From the NCBI GenBank assembly GCA_003248395.1, contig QFNA01000034.1:1-23896 (forward strand): a stretch of DNA of 23,896 nt, read 5' to 3'. Shown in pieces: positions 14,689-23,065 of the stretch; positions within the stretch are counted from its first letter, which is position 1; every line of letters begins with the position of its first letter. The notes below the pieces were generated by a model that was given only the letters and a program-made list of their open reading frames with translations, did not search any database and was not told where the DNA came from. The stretch comes from Citromicrobium sp. (GTDB lineage Bacteria > Pseudomonadota > Alphaproteobacteria > Sphingomonadales > Sphingomonadaceae). Made by a program: the position numbers and the translations under genes.

Positions 14689-16722
14689 ATGACAAAATTC
14701 GGGTTTCGCACAGGCGTGCATGGGCTCGCGCTCGCAGCCTGCTCGGTGTTCGCCGCAGGCGTTTCTGCACAGACAGGCGAGTTGGACAGCGGGGGACAGG
14801 AACCGATCCTTGTGACCGGAGACGGTCTGCCGGACACGCCGGCCCGCCCTGCCTATGACACTCAGACACTCGAACGCGAGGTGCTCGTGACAACCGGGTC
14901 GGGACGACTGGAGGATGCACTCGCATCTGTCGCCGGATTCCAGCAATTCCGCCGATCCGACAGTCGATCGTCAAACCCGTCTGCGCAAGGCATCACGTTG
15001 CGTGCTCTGGGGGGCAATGCCACCAGCAGGGCCTTGGTCCTGCTCGACGGCGTCCCGATGGCGGACCCGTTTTTCGGCTATATTCCGTTCAGTGCGATCG
15101 CACCGGAACGGCTGGAATCGGCCCGCGTTTCGCGCGGCGGCGGGTCGGGCCCGTTCGGCGCGGGCGCGCTGGCAGGCGTCATCGAATTGACAAGTGCAGG
15201 CCGCGACAGTCTCGAGCCATTCTCGGCCAAAACCCTGGTCAACAACCGTGGTGAGACGGCGTTCGATGCAAATGCAAGTGCCGACTTGGGTTCCGGTTTC
15301 GCGACGGTCGGGGCGCGTTGGGACCGTGGCATGGGTTTCCATACCACGCCTCGCGAAGACCGTGTCGAACAGAGTGCTCGCGCGGCCTATGAAAGCTGGT
15401 CGGTGCAGCTTCGCGGCGTCGCGCCGCTGGGCGAAGATCTGGAACTGCAGGCACGAACCCTCATTTTCGACGATCGCAGAACGCTGCGCTTCGATGGCGC
15501 CGACAGTTCGAGCAGCGGTCAGGACGCGAGCGTGCGGATCGTGAAACGCGGCGATTGGGAGATGGACGCGCTGGCCTATGTCCAGGCGCGGAATTTCTCC
15601 AACATCGTGGTGAGTTCAACGCGATTTGTCAGCGTCCTGGATCAGAGAAACACGCCATCGACCGGCCTGGGCGCGAAGCTGGAAGTCCGCCCGCCACTGG
15701 GGAATGGTCAGGTCCTTCGGATCGGTGTCGATTACCGCAAGGCCAGCGGTGAACTCTACGAAGATGCGTATAGCGCCTTTACGGGGCAGGTGACCGAAAG
15801 GCGCCATGCCGGGGGGATGACGAGCGATTTCGGACTGTTCATCGAACATGACTGGGCCCTGCACGGTCTCGTCCTGACAGCCGGTGCGCGTGCGGATCGT
15901 TATGCGGTCGAAGACGGATTTTATCGGTCCCGCGGCCCCGAGTGCACAAGCCTAGCGAACGAGACTTTCGCCGATCGCGAGGGATGGGATTTCTCCGCAA
16001 GAGGCGGTGCACTCTACGGTTTCGGCGATGGCTTTTCCATAAGGGCTGCGGCTTACACGGGCCTGAGATTGCCGACGCTGAACGAACTCTACCGCCCGTT
16101 CGTGGTGTTTCCGGTCACGACCCGCGCCAACGCGGAATTGTCCAATGAGCGGCTCGAAGGGTATGAAATCGGCATGAACTACGCTTCGGGATCGGGCGTA
16201 GAGGCCTCGCTGACTGCATTCGACAATCGTGTCGAAAATGCGGTCGCCAACGTCACTCTCGATCCCGTCACACGGCAGCGGCGCAATATCGAAGCGATCG
16301 CGGCGCGAGGGGTCGAGGCCTCGGTCGCAGCCGGCGTCGGTCCTTTGCGCGTTGAAGCGTCGCTTGCCTATACCGATGCCGAGGCGCGCCAGCCGAGTGC
16401 TGCCTTCGATGGCAACCGGCCAGCACAGACACCGCAATGGGCAGGTGGCGCGACCGTGTCCTACAAGCCGTACGCCGACTCGCTGATCCTCGCTACACTG
16501 CGGCATGTCGGAGTGCAGTTCGAGGACGATCTGCAGACCGACGCTCTTCCCGCAGCGACAACGATCGATGCTTTTGCGAAATTGCCCCTGTCGCGCAGAT
16601 ATTCGCTCATCCTGCGAGGCGAAAACCTGACGGGCGAGACGATCGTGACACGCAATCAGGGTGGCTCGATCGATCTCGGCACAACGCGCACGGTCTGGGC
16701 GGGATTAAGCGTCGAACTTTGA
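14689..16722 (+). CDS. TonB-dependent outer-membrane receptor
   Basis: The 677-residue product has a signal peptide with a probable cut after GVSA (24-27), then a short periplasmic lead with EPILVTG (38-44), which may act as the TonB box. The plug domain spans about 55-168 and includes NPSAQGITLRALGGN (96-110), ALVLLDGVPMADPF (115-128) and SGPFGAGALAGVIEL (153-167). The rest is a beta-barrel, with repeated aromatic/glycine strands and the typical late NLTGETIVTRNQG motif. The last residue is Leu, where Phe or Trp is more common. The ligand is not known; the size and plug resemble BtuB/iron-siderophore types. The gene lies 4 bases after acs, so it is probably co-transcribed, which is an unusual partner. 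It is followed by a tRNA gene on the other strand. Confidence 0.9.
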   Translation: MTKFGFRTGVHGLALAACSVFAAGVSAQTGELDSGGQEPILVTGDGLPDTPARPAYDTQTLEREVLVTTGSGRLEDALASVAGFQQFRRSDSRSSNPSAQGITLRALGGNATSRALVLLDGVPMADPFFGYIPFSAIAPERLESARVSRGGGSGPFGAGALAGVIELTSAGRDSLEPFSAKTLVNNRGETAFDANASADLGSGFATVGARWDRGMGFHTTPREDRVEQSARAAYESWSVQLRGVAPLGEDLELQARTLIFDDRRTLRFDGADSSSSGQDASVRIVKRGDWEMDALAYVQARNFSNIVVSSTRFVSVLDQRNTPSTGLGAKLEVRPPLGNGQVLRIGVDYRKASGELYEDAYSAFTGQVTERRHAGGMTSDFGLFIEHDWALHGLVLTAGARADRYAVEDGFYRSRGPECTSLANETFADREGWDFSARGGALYGFGDGFSIRAAAYTGLRLPTLNELYRPFVVFPVTTRANAELSNERLEGYEIGMNYASGSGVEASLTAFDNRVENAVANVTLDPVTRQRRNIEAIAARGVEASVAAGVGPLRVEASLAYTDAEARQPSAAFDGNRPAQTPQWAGGATVSYKPYADSLILATLRHVGVQFEDDLQTDALPAATTIDAFAKLPLSRRYSLILRGENLTGETIVTRNQGGSIDLGTTRTVWAGLSVEL

Positions 16723-16733
16723 GCGGAATGCAA

Positions 16734-16808
16734 TGGTGGGCGCGGCAAGGATTGAACTTGCGACCCCACCCGTGTGAAGGGTGTGCTCTACCACTGAGCT
16801 ACGCGCCC
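16734..16808 (-). tRNA. tRNA-Val (anticodon CAC)
   Basis: On the minus strand the 75 bases fold as a complete cloverleaf. The acceptor stem is GGGCGCG/CGCGCCC, the D stem GCTC/GAGC, the anticodon stem CACCC/GGGTG with loop TTCACAC, and the T stem GCAAG/CTTGC with loop TTCAATC. The anticodon is CAC, which reads GUG valine codons. The discriminator is A and CCA is encoded. It lies 57 bases downstream of sppA on the same strand and 11 bases from the convergent TonB receptor gene. No integrase or duplicated 3' end is visible nearby, so there is no sign of use as an attachment site here. Confidence 0.96.
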
Positions 16809-16865
16809 GCCTTAGTCTGAGGCAGGGCGCGCCATTACGCGCTCAGGCATGCCTTGGCAAGCCGG

Positions 16866-18737
16866 TCAGTCGGCCAGCAGCGCCGCCAATTTCCCGAACC
16901 AACCGTCAATGTTCTGCCGGGGGGCAGGCGTCGGGGCAGGGCAGGTGAGGCAGTAAGCCTGAACGCCCTGCTGCCCCAGAAGCCTGTCCGCATCGACCGC
17001 GATGCGCTGGAAAATCGCATCTTCGCGCGCGGCAAGTTTCGCGAAAACGTCCCTTCCTTGCGCATCGTCTTCCCCGATCATCAGCTGGCGCAAGATGGTA
17101 TCGGTCGTGCTCTGCAGGTTTCCGAGGTAATCGGCGTGCCATTCACCCTCTGCCAGTTCCGCCTGCGCAGCGACCCATTCGAGTGCGTCGTCGAGACCAC
17201 CGTATTGATCGACCAGCTTCAATTGACGAGCCGTCCCGCCATCCCAGACCCGGCCCTGGCCGACGGTGTCCACCTGTTGCCTGCTCATTCCGCGCGATTC
17301 CGAAACGCGCTCGATAAAATCGCTGTAGCCATCCTCGATGGTCGCCTGCAGCATGCGGTCGACTTCGGGCGTGAAACCGCCGATGGGGTCGGGTTGCCCG
17401 GAGAGAGGGCCAGTTCGAACGCCGTCGGTAGTGATCCCGATACTGGCCGCTGCACGATTGAAGTCTGGCAAGACGGCGAAAATCCCGATCGAACCGGTAA
17501 TCGTGTCGGGCTCGGCGAAAATCCGGTCCGCGGGTGTCGCGACCCAGTATCCACCGCTGGCGGCGACATTGGCCATCGAAACGGCGACCGGAATGTCGCG
17601 CGCCTTGTGGCGCAGGATCGCATCGCGGATTTCTTCGCTGGCGAGGGCCGATCCGCCCGGCGAATCGACACGGACGACAAGCCCGGCAAGATCCTTGGCC
17701 AAAGCCTCGTCGAGCAATTTGGCAATGCGTTCACCGCCAGCGGTGCCGGGGCCAGCGTCGCCATCGACGATCTGCCCAGCAATGGTGACCACCCCGATGG
17801 CCCTGCCCTCGGTGGGTAGCGGGTTTGCCTCGAGCCATGCGTCATAATCGGTGCTTGGGAATGCGCCAGGCAGTTCGCTCCAGTCGTCCTCGCCGACGAT
17901 TTCGACCACGCGCTGATCGAAATCTGCGCGGCTGCCCGTTTTGTCGACCAGTCCGGCGCGCAACGCGGCTGTGGCAAGGTCGCCGTCATGCGCCTCGATC
18001 CACTCTGCAGGCGTTCTGGTGACGAGCGCCAGATCGGCGGCGGGCCGGGCCTTCTTCACATTCGCCTGCCATTCCTCCCACAGCGCGGCATAGACCGCGC
18101 CGATGTTCTCACGCGCGGCATCGCTCATCCCCGTTTCGGTGAAAGGTTCGACTGCACTCTTGTATTCGCCGACCTTGTAAACCTTGGCATCGATATTGAG
18201 CCGGTCGAGCAGGCCGGCGTAATACATTGTTTCTCCGCCCGGGCCGGCGACGACGGCGCCTCCGAGATCATTGACCCACACCTCGCTGGCATGGGCAGCC
18301 AGGAACATGCTGTCATCGGCATAGGCGGTCGCGTAGGTCAGGACCGGCTTCTCCGCTACCCGCACGCGGTCCATCGCTGCACCGATATCCTGCAGGTGAA
18401 CTTGTCCGGCCCCCAGAAACGTGTCGAGATCGAGGACGACCGCCTTAATCCGCTCGTCGTCGGCAGCAGCCTCCAGCGCGCGCACGATGTCGCGCGACTG
18501 ATATTCGCGGACTGGAGCGCTTTGCGAGAGCAGCGCGGCGAAAGGATCGATTTCCGCCATCTCTTCCACGATCACGCCGTCGAGATCGAGAAGCAGCGCC
18601 CCTTCACGCACCTGCGCCGCACCGGGTCGCGCGGTCAGAACCGCAAAAAGCATCCAGAAAAACAAAAGCATGAAGACCAGAACCAGCCCGTCCTTGATGC
18701 CGACAAGCAGGCGCCAGACTTTCCCCGCGAAGTGCAT
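16866..18737 (-). CDS. sppA: Signal peptide peptidase SppA, 67K type
   Basis: This membrane-bound serine protease degrades cleaved signal peptides. The 623 residues hold an N-terminal membrane anchor (about 14-35) and two tandem S49 domains, as in the long E. coli-type enzyme. The catalytic dyad is split between domains: Lys193 in GEYKSAVEPF of the first, and Ser394 in NVAASGGYWVA of the second. RVDSPGGSALASE (356-368) and ITGSIGIF (413-420) are further landmarks. I chose the ATG at 18737 because GAGG lies 7 bases upstream; a TTG at 18743 is too close to that site. The gene is divergent from pyrB. After residue 560 the C-terminus carries a Cys pair (YCLTC) and a Pro-rich stretch not typical of the core. 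Confidence 0.94.
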   Translation of the reverse strand: MHFAGKVWRLLVGIKDGLVLVFMLLFFWMLFAVLTARPGAAQVREGALLLDLDGVIVEEMAEIDPFAALLSQSAPVREYQSRDIVRALEAAADDERIKAVVLDLDTFLGAGQVHLQDIGAAMDRVRVAEKPVLTYATAYADDSMFLAAHASEVWVNDLGGAVVAGPGGETMYYAGLLDRLNIDAKVYKVGEYKSAVEPFTETGMSDAARENIGAVYAALWEEWQANVKKARPAADLALVTRTPAEWIEAHDGDLATAALRAGLVDKTGSRADFDQRVVEIVGEDDWSELPGAFPSTDYDAWLEANPLPTEGRAIGVVTIAGQIVDGDAGPGTAGGERIAKLLDEALAKDLAGLVVRVDSPGGSALASEEIRDAILRHKARDIPVAVSMANVAASGGYWVATPADRIFAEPDTITGSIGIFAVLPDFNRAAASIGITTDGVRTGPLSGQPDPIGGFTPEVDRMLQATIEDGYSDFIERVSESRGMSRQQVDTVGQGRVWDGGTARQLKLVDQYGGLDDALEWVAAQAELAEGEWHADYLGNLQSTTDTILRQLMIGEDDAQGRDVFAKLAAREDAIFQRIAVDADRLLGQQGVQAYCLTCPAPTPAPRQNIDGWFGKLAALLAD

Positions 18738-18847
18738 ACCCAAGCCTCAAAACTTCAGTGGTCTTCCGGACCTAGGGGAGCGGAGGCCTTTGCGCCACCC
18801 GAATATGCTTGAGGGTGCGATGGTGCTCGACTAAGGGCATGGCTTCA

Positions 18848-19873
18848 ATGACATCGACGACGCATTCCACCCACTTCGCCCGCTATCCAGCGGGCGCGAA
18901 GGCTTTCCCGCATCGCGACTTGTTGGGAATCGGCCAGCTGGAGCGGCACGAGATCCTCTACCTGCTGGACGAGGCGGAACAGTGGGTGGAACTCAATCGC
19001 GGGCGCAGCAAGCACAGTGAAACACTGGCCGGCCTGACGATCATCAATGCCTTTTTCGAAAACTCGACCCGCACGCTCTTAAGCTTCGAAATTGCCGGCA
19101 AGCGGCTGGGCGCGGATGTGGTCAACATGCATGCCGCGCAATCGAGCGTAAAGAAGGGTGAGACGCTGATCGATACGGCCATCACCCTCAACGCCATGCG
19201 CGCCGATGCTATCGTTATCCGGCATGGGTCGAGCGGCGCGACAGGCCTGATCGCCGGCAAAGTCGATTGCCCCGTGCTCAATGCAGGAGATGGCCAGCAT
19301 GAGCATCCGACCCAGGCACTGCTCGATGCCTTGGCGTTGCGCCATGCGCTGCGGGAAAGGGGCGAGCCCGCGGACGACTTCACCGGGCGCGTAGTCACCA
19401 TTTGCGGCGACATCCTGCACAGTCGCGTTGCCCGGTCGAACCTGCTTTGCCTTCAGGCCCTTGGCGCGAGTGTTCGTCTCTGCGCGCCGCCAGCGCTGAT
19501 GCCCGCAGGCATCGAAGCCATGGGGGCAGAAGTGTTCCATGACTTCGACGCTGCGCTCCATGGTGCGGATGTCGCGATGATGCTTCGCCTCCAGACGGAG
19601 CGCATGAGCGGGCAGTTCATTCCCTCGGCGCGCGAATATCACCATCTGTATGGCCTCAGCCGCGAAAGGCTCGAAAAGACGGGGGAGGGGACGCTGGTCA
19701 TGCACCCGGGACCGATGAACCGCGGGGTCGAAATCGACAGCGATGTGGCCGATATGATCGACCGTTCCATCATTACCAGACAGGTGGAAATGGGCGTCGC
19801 GATCCGGATGGCATGCCTCGATATCCTGACCCGTCGCGCGCGCGGCGTCGAAGGGTGGGAGGTCGCGTCATGA
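18848..19873 (+). CDS. pyrB: Aspartate carbamoyltransferase catalytic subunit
   Basis: This enzyme joins carbamoyl phosphate and aspartate in the second step of pyrimidine synthesis. It has 341 residues from the ATG at 18848. The carbamoyl phosphate site is FENSTRTLLSFE (70-81), with STRT at 73-76. HGSSG (126-130), HEHPTQALLD (151-160), HSRVARSN (191-198) and the aspartate-side HPGPMNRGVEI (286-296) follow. An ATG at 18839 would add three residues, but the AAGGG at 18833-18837 is better spaced for 18848. The stop overlaps the ATG of the dihydroorotase-like gene (ATGA), a coupled arrangement seen where a PyrC-like subunit partners PyrB. No pyrI-type regulatory subunit gene follows. Confidence 0.95.
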   Translation: MTSTTHSTHFARYPAGAKAFPHRDLLGIGQLERHEILYLLDEAEQWVELNRGRSKHSETLAGLTIINAFFENSTRTLLSFEIAGKRLGADVVNMHAAQSSVKKGETLIDTAITLNAMRADAIVIRHGSSGATGLIAGKVDCPVLNAGDGQHEHPTQALLDALALRHALRERGEPADDFTGRVVTICGDILHSRVARSNLLCLQALGASVRLCAPPALMPAGIEAMGAEVFHDFDAALHGADVAMMLRLQTERMSGQFIPSAREYHHLYGLSRERLEKTGEGTLVMHPGPMNRGVEIDSDVADMIDRSIITRQVEMGVAIRMACLDILTRRARGVEGWEVAS

Positions 19874-21102
19874 AGCAAGTGCGCCCTCTGACGATCACCA
19901 ACGCTCGCCTTGCTACCAGTACCGGTCTGGTCGCAGCATCACTCCGCGCGGAGGACAGCAGGATCGTGGCAATCGGCGACGTAGTGCCGCAGGGCGGCGA
20001 TGAGATCCACGACGCGAAAGGGAAGCTGATCTGGCCAGGTTTGGTCGACCTGGGCGTTTTCGCCATCGACAAGCCCGCATTCCATTTCGGCGGTATTACG
20101 CGTGCGGCGCTGATGCCCGACCAAAGTCCGAACCTGGATCTGCCAAGCCGCGTGTCCTACATCGCCAAGAGCGGCAAACCGGATTTGTGGGTGCATCCGC
20201 TTGCGGCAGCTACGCGAGCGCTGGAGGGCGAACAGATCGCCGAGATCGGGTTGATGCGCGAACAGGGCGCGCGAGGCATTTCGACCGGGCGAGGCTGGAT
20301 AGTCGATTCAGGTGTCATGCTGCGCTTGCTGCAGTATGCGGCGATGCTCGACCTGCCGGTTATTTCCCACGCCGAAGACGCCGCCCTCGTCGGGGCGGCG
20401 GTTGCAACAGCGGGCGAGTATGCCACGCGGAGGGGGCTGCCGAGCGCGCCTGCAGAGGCAGAGGCCATCGCGATCGCGCGCGACCTTCCCCTGGCTGAGA
20501 TGGCCGGAGCCCACATCCACTTTCGTCAGGTGACGACTCGCGCGGGATTGGATCTCGTGCGTTCAGCCAAGGCACGTGGAGAGCGTGTGACGGCCGGTAT
20601 CACGCCGGCCCATTTCATGCTGTCCGACCTTGCCACTGCGGATTTTCGTACATTCGCCCGGTTGTCGCCGCCGCTGCGGTGCGAAGACGATCGCATGGCC
20701 GTGCGGCAGGCCATTGCCGACGGGACCATTGACGTGATTTCCAGCGGGCACGATCCGCGCGGTCCGGAAGACAAGCGCCTGCCGTTCGCCGATGCGGAGC
20801 CTGGCATGGCCGGGGCAGAAACACTGCTCGCCATGGTGCTATCGCTGGTGCGCGACGGCGTGATCGATGCATCCCGCGCCTGCGAACTCGTGACTGGGCG
20901 ACCAGCCGAAATCCTGGGTGTCAGGGCTGGCAAGCTCGAGGCTGGCTACGACGCCGATATTGCCTTGATCGATCCTGACAAGCCCTGGATCATCCAGAGC
21001 AGCAAGATGGCCGCGACAGCTGGCAATACGCCGTTCGATGGACAGCCGACGCAGGGCCGGGTGACTGCCCTTTGGAAGGGCGGCGTAAGGATCGCCCTCT
21101 AG
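19870..21102 (+). CDS. Dihydroorotase-like protein lacking catalytic residues (PyrC'/PyrX type)
   Basis: The 410-residue product has the amidohydrolase fold of class I dihydroorotase, the third step of pyrimidine synthesis, but key residues are missing. The metal-binding HxH normally found after PGxxD is replaced: WPGLVDLGVFA (55-65). The FSDDG-type motif reads STGRGWIV (138-145). The late TDHAPH motif reads SGHDPR (292-297). Retained are ISHAED (165-170), HIHF (215-218), and the downstream EDKRLPFADAEPGMAGAETLL. In Pseudomonas an inactive PyrC' is a required structural partner of PyrB; I infer the same here, with an active dihydroorotase encoded elsewhere. The start at 19870 overlaps the pyrB stop, so the two products are probably made in a fixed ratio. 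Automatic annotation would likely call it pyrC. Confidence 0.85.
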   Translation: MKQVRPLTITNARLATSTGLVAASLRAEDSRIVAIGDVVPQGGDEIHDAKGKLIWPGLVDLGVFAIDKPAFHFGGITRAALMPDQSPNLDLPSRVSYIAKSGKPDLWVHPLAAATRALEGEQIAEIGLMREQGARGISTGRGWIVDSGVMLRLLQYAAMLDLPVISHAEDAALVGAAVATAGEYATRRGLPSAPAEAEAIAIARDLPLAEMAGAHIHFRQVTTRAGLDLVRSAKARGERVTAGITPAHFMLSDLATADFRTFARLSPPLRCEDDRMAVRQAIADGTIDVISSGHDPRGPEDKRLPFADAEPGMAGAETLLAMVLSLVRDGVIDASRACELVTGRPAEILGVRAGKLEAGYDADIALIDPDKPWIIQSSKMAATAGNTPFDGQPTQGRVTALWKGGVRIAL

Positions 21103-21135
21103 CGTAGCCGTTAGTGGCGTCGAATACCAAGCCCG

Positions 21136-21159
21136 ACGGCGCGTTTCCGCGCTAGCCGT
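21136..21159. terminator. Possible two-way terminator between pyrC-like and SPOR genes
   Basis: ACGGC and GCCGT (21136-21140 and 21155-21159) flank an inner GCGC-rich stem, GCGCG (21139-21143) with CGCGC (21148-21152), and a TTTC loop. It lies between two convergent genes only 58 bases apart. No T-run follows on either strand, so support is weak. Confidence 0.3.
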
Positions 21160-21160
21160 A

Positions 21161-22465
21161 TCAGCGAGACGCGACGCGAATGGGTTTGCCGTCTAACGTT
21201 CCCGGTAGCGGCCTGCTCGACGCGTACGCGAGACAGCCGCCACCCTTGCCCTTCACACTGGCACACATCGATTGAGCCGAATTTCGGGCGAAGCCAGCTG
21301 CGGCCACGCGATAGTACATCTTGCCCTTCACGCGCGCCTTGGTGATGTGGCGTTCTGCCTCGCGCAGTTGCGGATATCTTTTCTGGAACATCTTCCAGGC
21401 AGCCTGCGCATCCGACATCGAATAATACGAACCCAGCTGGACGATGTAATCGCCCTTGGCGAAAACAAAACCGGGCTCCTCGGTGCGCTTGCGCGGTGCC
21501 GGAGCAACCTTGGCGAGCGTCGTGCTATTTGATTGTGGAGTCGGCATCGAGCGCCGGGGGATGGCCTGGACAACCTCGTTCGAAACGAAGCGGATAGCGC
21601 CGCCAGTCAAGCCCGCGTCCGCCTGAAGCGCGTCGCCCTCGTCGAGTGGAACATCGCCATGTCCAATTGCCGGTAGCTCGCCAGCCAGTGCAAAATCGCT
21701 CGGCATCGCCGACGCGGCCTCGGCAGCCATCATCGGAACATCCGGATGGTTGGAAAGTGCCAGCATTTCGGGCTGGCCGGTATCCGGAGCGACATCGACG
21801 CCAAGCAGCTTCGCCACGCGCATTTGGAAATAGCCCGGATGCGCAATTGCGCCCCATTCGGCCATTCGCGCACCGACGTCGTTGGCCGGGACATCCTCTG
21901 CGACCATCAGCCGCGCTTCACGCCATTGTCCGGCGAGCGCGTAGGCATATGCAAGGTTTTGCCGAACCTTGGGCGTGTTCTGACCACTACGCAGGGCATC
22001 CGAAAGAACGTAAATACCGCGCTGTGGATCGCCCGCCAAGGCGATGGCGAGACCGAAGTCAGCCGGATCGAGCGAACTCTCCCACTCGTTGAGTGTCGAG
22101 AAGGCCCCATCCTGATCGCCCATGCCGATCCGCGCGAGGGCGAGGCTGATCCCTGTTCGTGGCGAAGTGTCGCCCAACGTGATGGCGTCCTGGAAAGCCT
22201 GAGCGGCAGACTGGAAACGACCGGCCTCAAGATAGGCATTGCCGAGCAAGACGCGCGCGCTCGCATCGCGCGGCGTCGCCAAGGCAGCGGCCTCTGCATG
22301 CCTCACGGCGACATCGCCGCGCCCTTTCTCCAGCGCTGCCTCTGCCTTTGCAGCAGACATCTGAGCGGTCGGTGCGCTGCCGCCGGTGCAGGCGGCCAGC
22401 GTGGCACTGGCGATCGCGGTCGTCATGGCAAGCCGGACGATGCGGTGGTTTCTGGACTGCTTCAT
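21161..22465 (-). CDS. TPR- and SPOR-domain lipoprotein
   Basis: The 434-residue product has a lipoprotein signal with lipobox LAAC and Cys26. Residues about 35-200 form TPR-like helical repeats (ALEKGRGDVAVRHAEAAAL, ARVLLGNAYLEAGRFQSAAQAFQDAI, QNLAYAYALAGQWREAR). A low-complexity linker follows, then a C-terminal SPOR domain (about 339-414: GDYIVQLGSYYSMSDAQAAW ... YYRVAAAGFARNSA). SPOR domains bind glycan strands stripped of stem peptides at the division septum, so the protein probably sits at septa or poles, with the TPR part binding a partner. The ATG at 22465 is preceded by GAGGGGGA; the upstream extension lacks a signal. It is the last gene of a three-gene unit with a ParA-like ATPase. 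Confidence 0.85.
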   Translation of the reverse strand: MKQSRNHRIVRLAMTTAIASATLAACTGGSAPTAQMSAAKAEAALEKGRGDVAVRHAEAAALATPRDASARVLLGNAYLEAGRFQSAAQAFQDAITLGDTSPRTGISLALARIGMGDQDGAFSTLNEWESSLDPADFGLAIALAGDPQRGIYVLSDALRSGQNTPKVRQNLAYAYALAGQWREARLMVAEDVPANDVGARMAEWGAIAHPGYFQMRVAKLLGVDVAPDTGQPEMLALSNHPDVPMMAAEAASAMPSDFALAGELPAIGHGDVPLDEGDALQADAGLTGGAIRFVSNEVVQAIPRRSMPTPQSNSTTLAKVAPAPRKRTEEPGFVFAKGDYIVQLGSYYSMSDAQAAWKMFQKRYPQLREAERHITKARVKGKMYYRVAAAGFARNSAQSMCASVKGKGGGCLAYASSRPLPGTLDGKPIRVASR

Positions 22466-22503
22466 TCTGTCCCCCTCGGAATACGTTGCCGTCTCTACAA
22501 GGC

Positions 22504-23040
22504 TCAGTTGTTGTCCCGCTGCACCTGTGCAGCGAGCGACGCGATTTCGGGCATGCTCGCCAGCAGGCTGTCGAGAGCGTCGGTTACAAGCTGCTGCGCG
22601 CTGCAACCACGCACCGTGCAGGCAAGACGCAACTGCAAGTGCCGGCCATGGTCGAGGCGAAGCGTAAAGGCCGCACGCTTGCCCTGCCGCAGCGCGGACT
22701 TTCGCTTTGCGTTATTTGACCCGTCGCGACTCTGCCCAAGCTGACAGGCGATCTTGTCGAGCGATTCACGCACCGCATTGGGCGCTGCGTCATCATGATC
22801 TGTGTCGGGAGAAATCGGCACCACCTGTGCCGGCTTCTTGAGCAATGGAGATTTGCCTAAGTCGGCTTCGTTCGGCTCGTCCTCACCAAGATCGTTCCAG
22901 CCGAGATCTTCTAGGTTCGCTGCCGCAGCGGCACCGTCGACCGGTCCCGACAATGTGCTTTGCGGACGCATGGCGGGTTTGGCGCCGCCTTTACGCGCCA
23001 GCAGCGAAGAAGAAAGAGAAGCGAAGTTCGCGTCCGACAT
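22504..23040 (-). CDS. Small protein with a possible ribbon-helix-helix C-terminus, partner of the ParA-like ATPase
   Basis: I do not recognise this 178-residue product as a named family. The first roughly 100 residues are low-complexity and probably unfolded, rich in Ser, Ala, Asp and Pro. A basic stretch (NAKRKSALRQGKRA) leads into AAFTLRLDHGRHLQLRLACTVRGCSAQQLVTDALDSLLASM. This reads as one strand, a helix, a turn and a second helix, as in ribbon-helix-helix DNA-binding domains. ParA-type ATPases often work with such a small centromere- or cargo-binding protein (ParG and Omega are examples). Alternatively the basic/helical region binds the ATPase itself. The ATG is preceded by GGAGG at 8 bases. 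It lies 25 bases after the ParA-like gene and 38 bases before the SPOR gene, all on one strand. Confidence 0.7.
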   Translation of the reverse strand: MSDANFASLSSSLLARKGGAKPAMRPQSTLSGPVDGAAAAANLEDLGWNDLGEDEPNEADLGKSPLLKKPAQVVPISPDTDHDDAAPNAVRESLDKIACQLGQSRDGSNNAKRKSALRQGKRAAFTLRLDHGRHLQLRLACTVRGCSAQQLVTDALDSLLASMPEIASLAAQVQRDNN

Positions 23041-23065
23041 ATCTATGGCCTCCGCCCTTTCATCG

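Noticed and set aside
13536..14837. 433-residue open frame on the minus strand inside acs
   Set aside because: It is an antisense shadow of a strongly conserved gene in high-GC DNA and has no recognisable domain.
16734..16808. tRNA-Val as an attachment site of an integrated element
   Set aside because: No integrase, no repeated tRNA 3' end and no change in gene character appear next to it.
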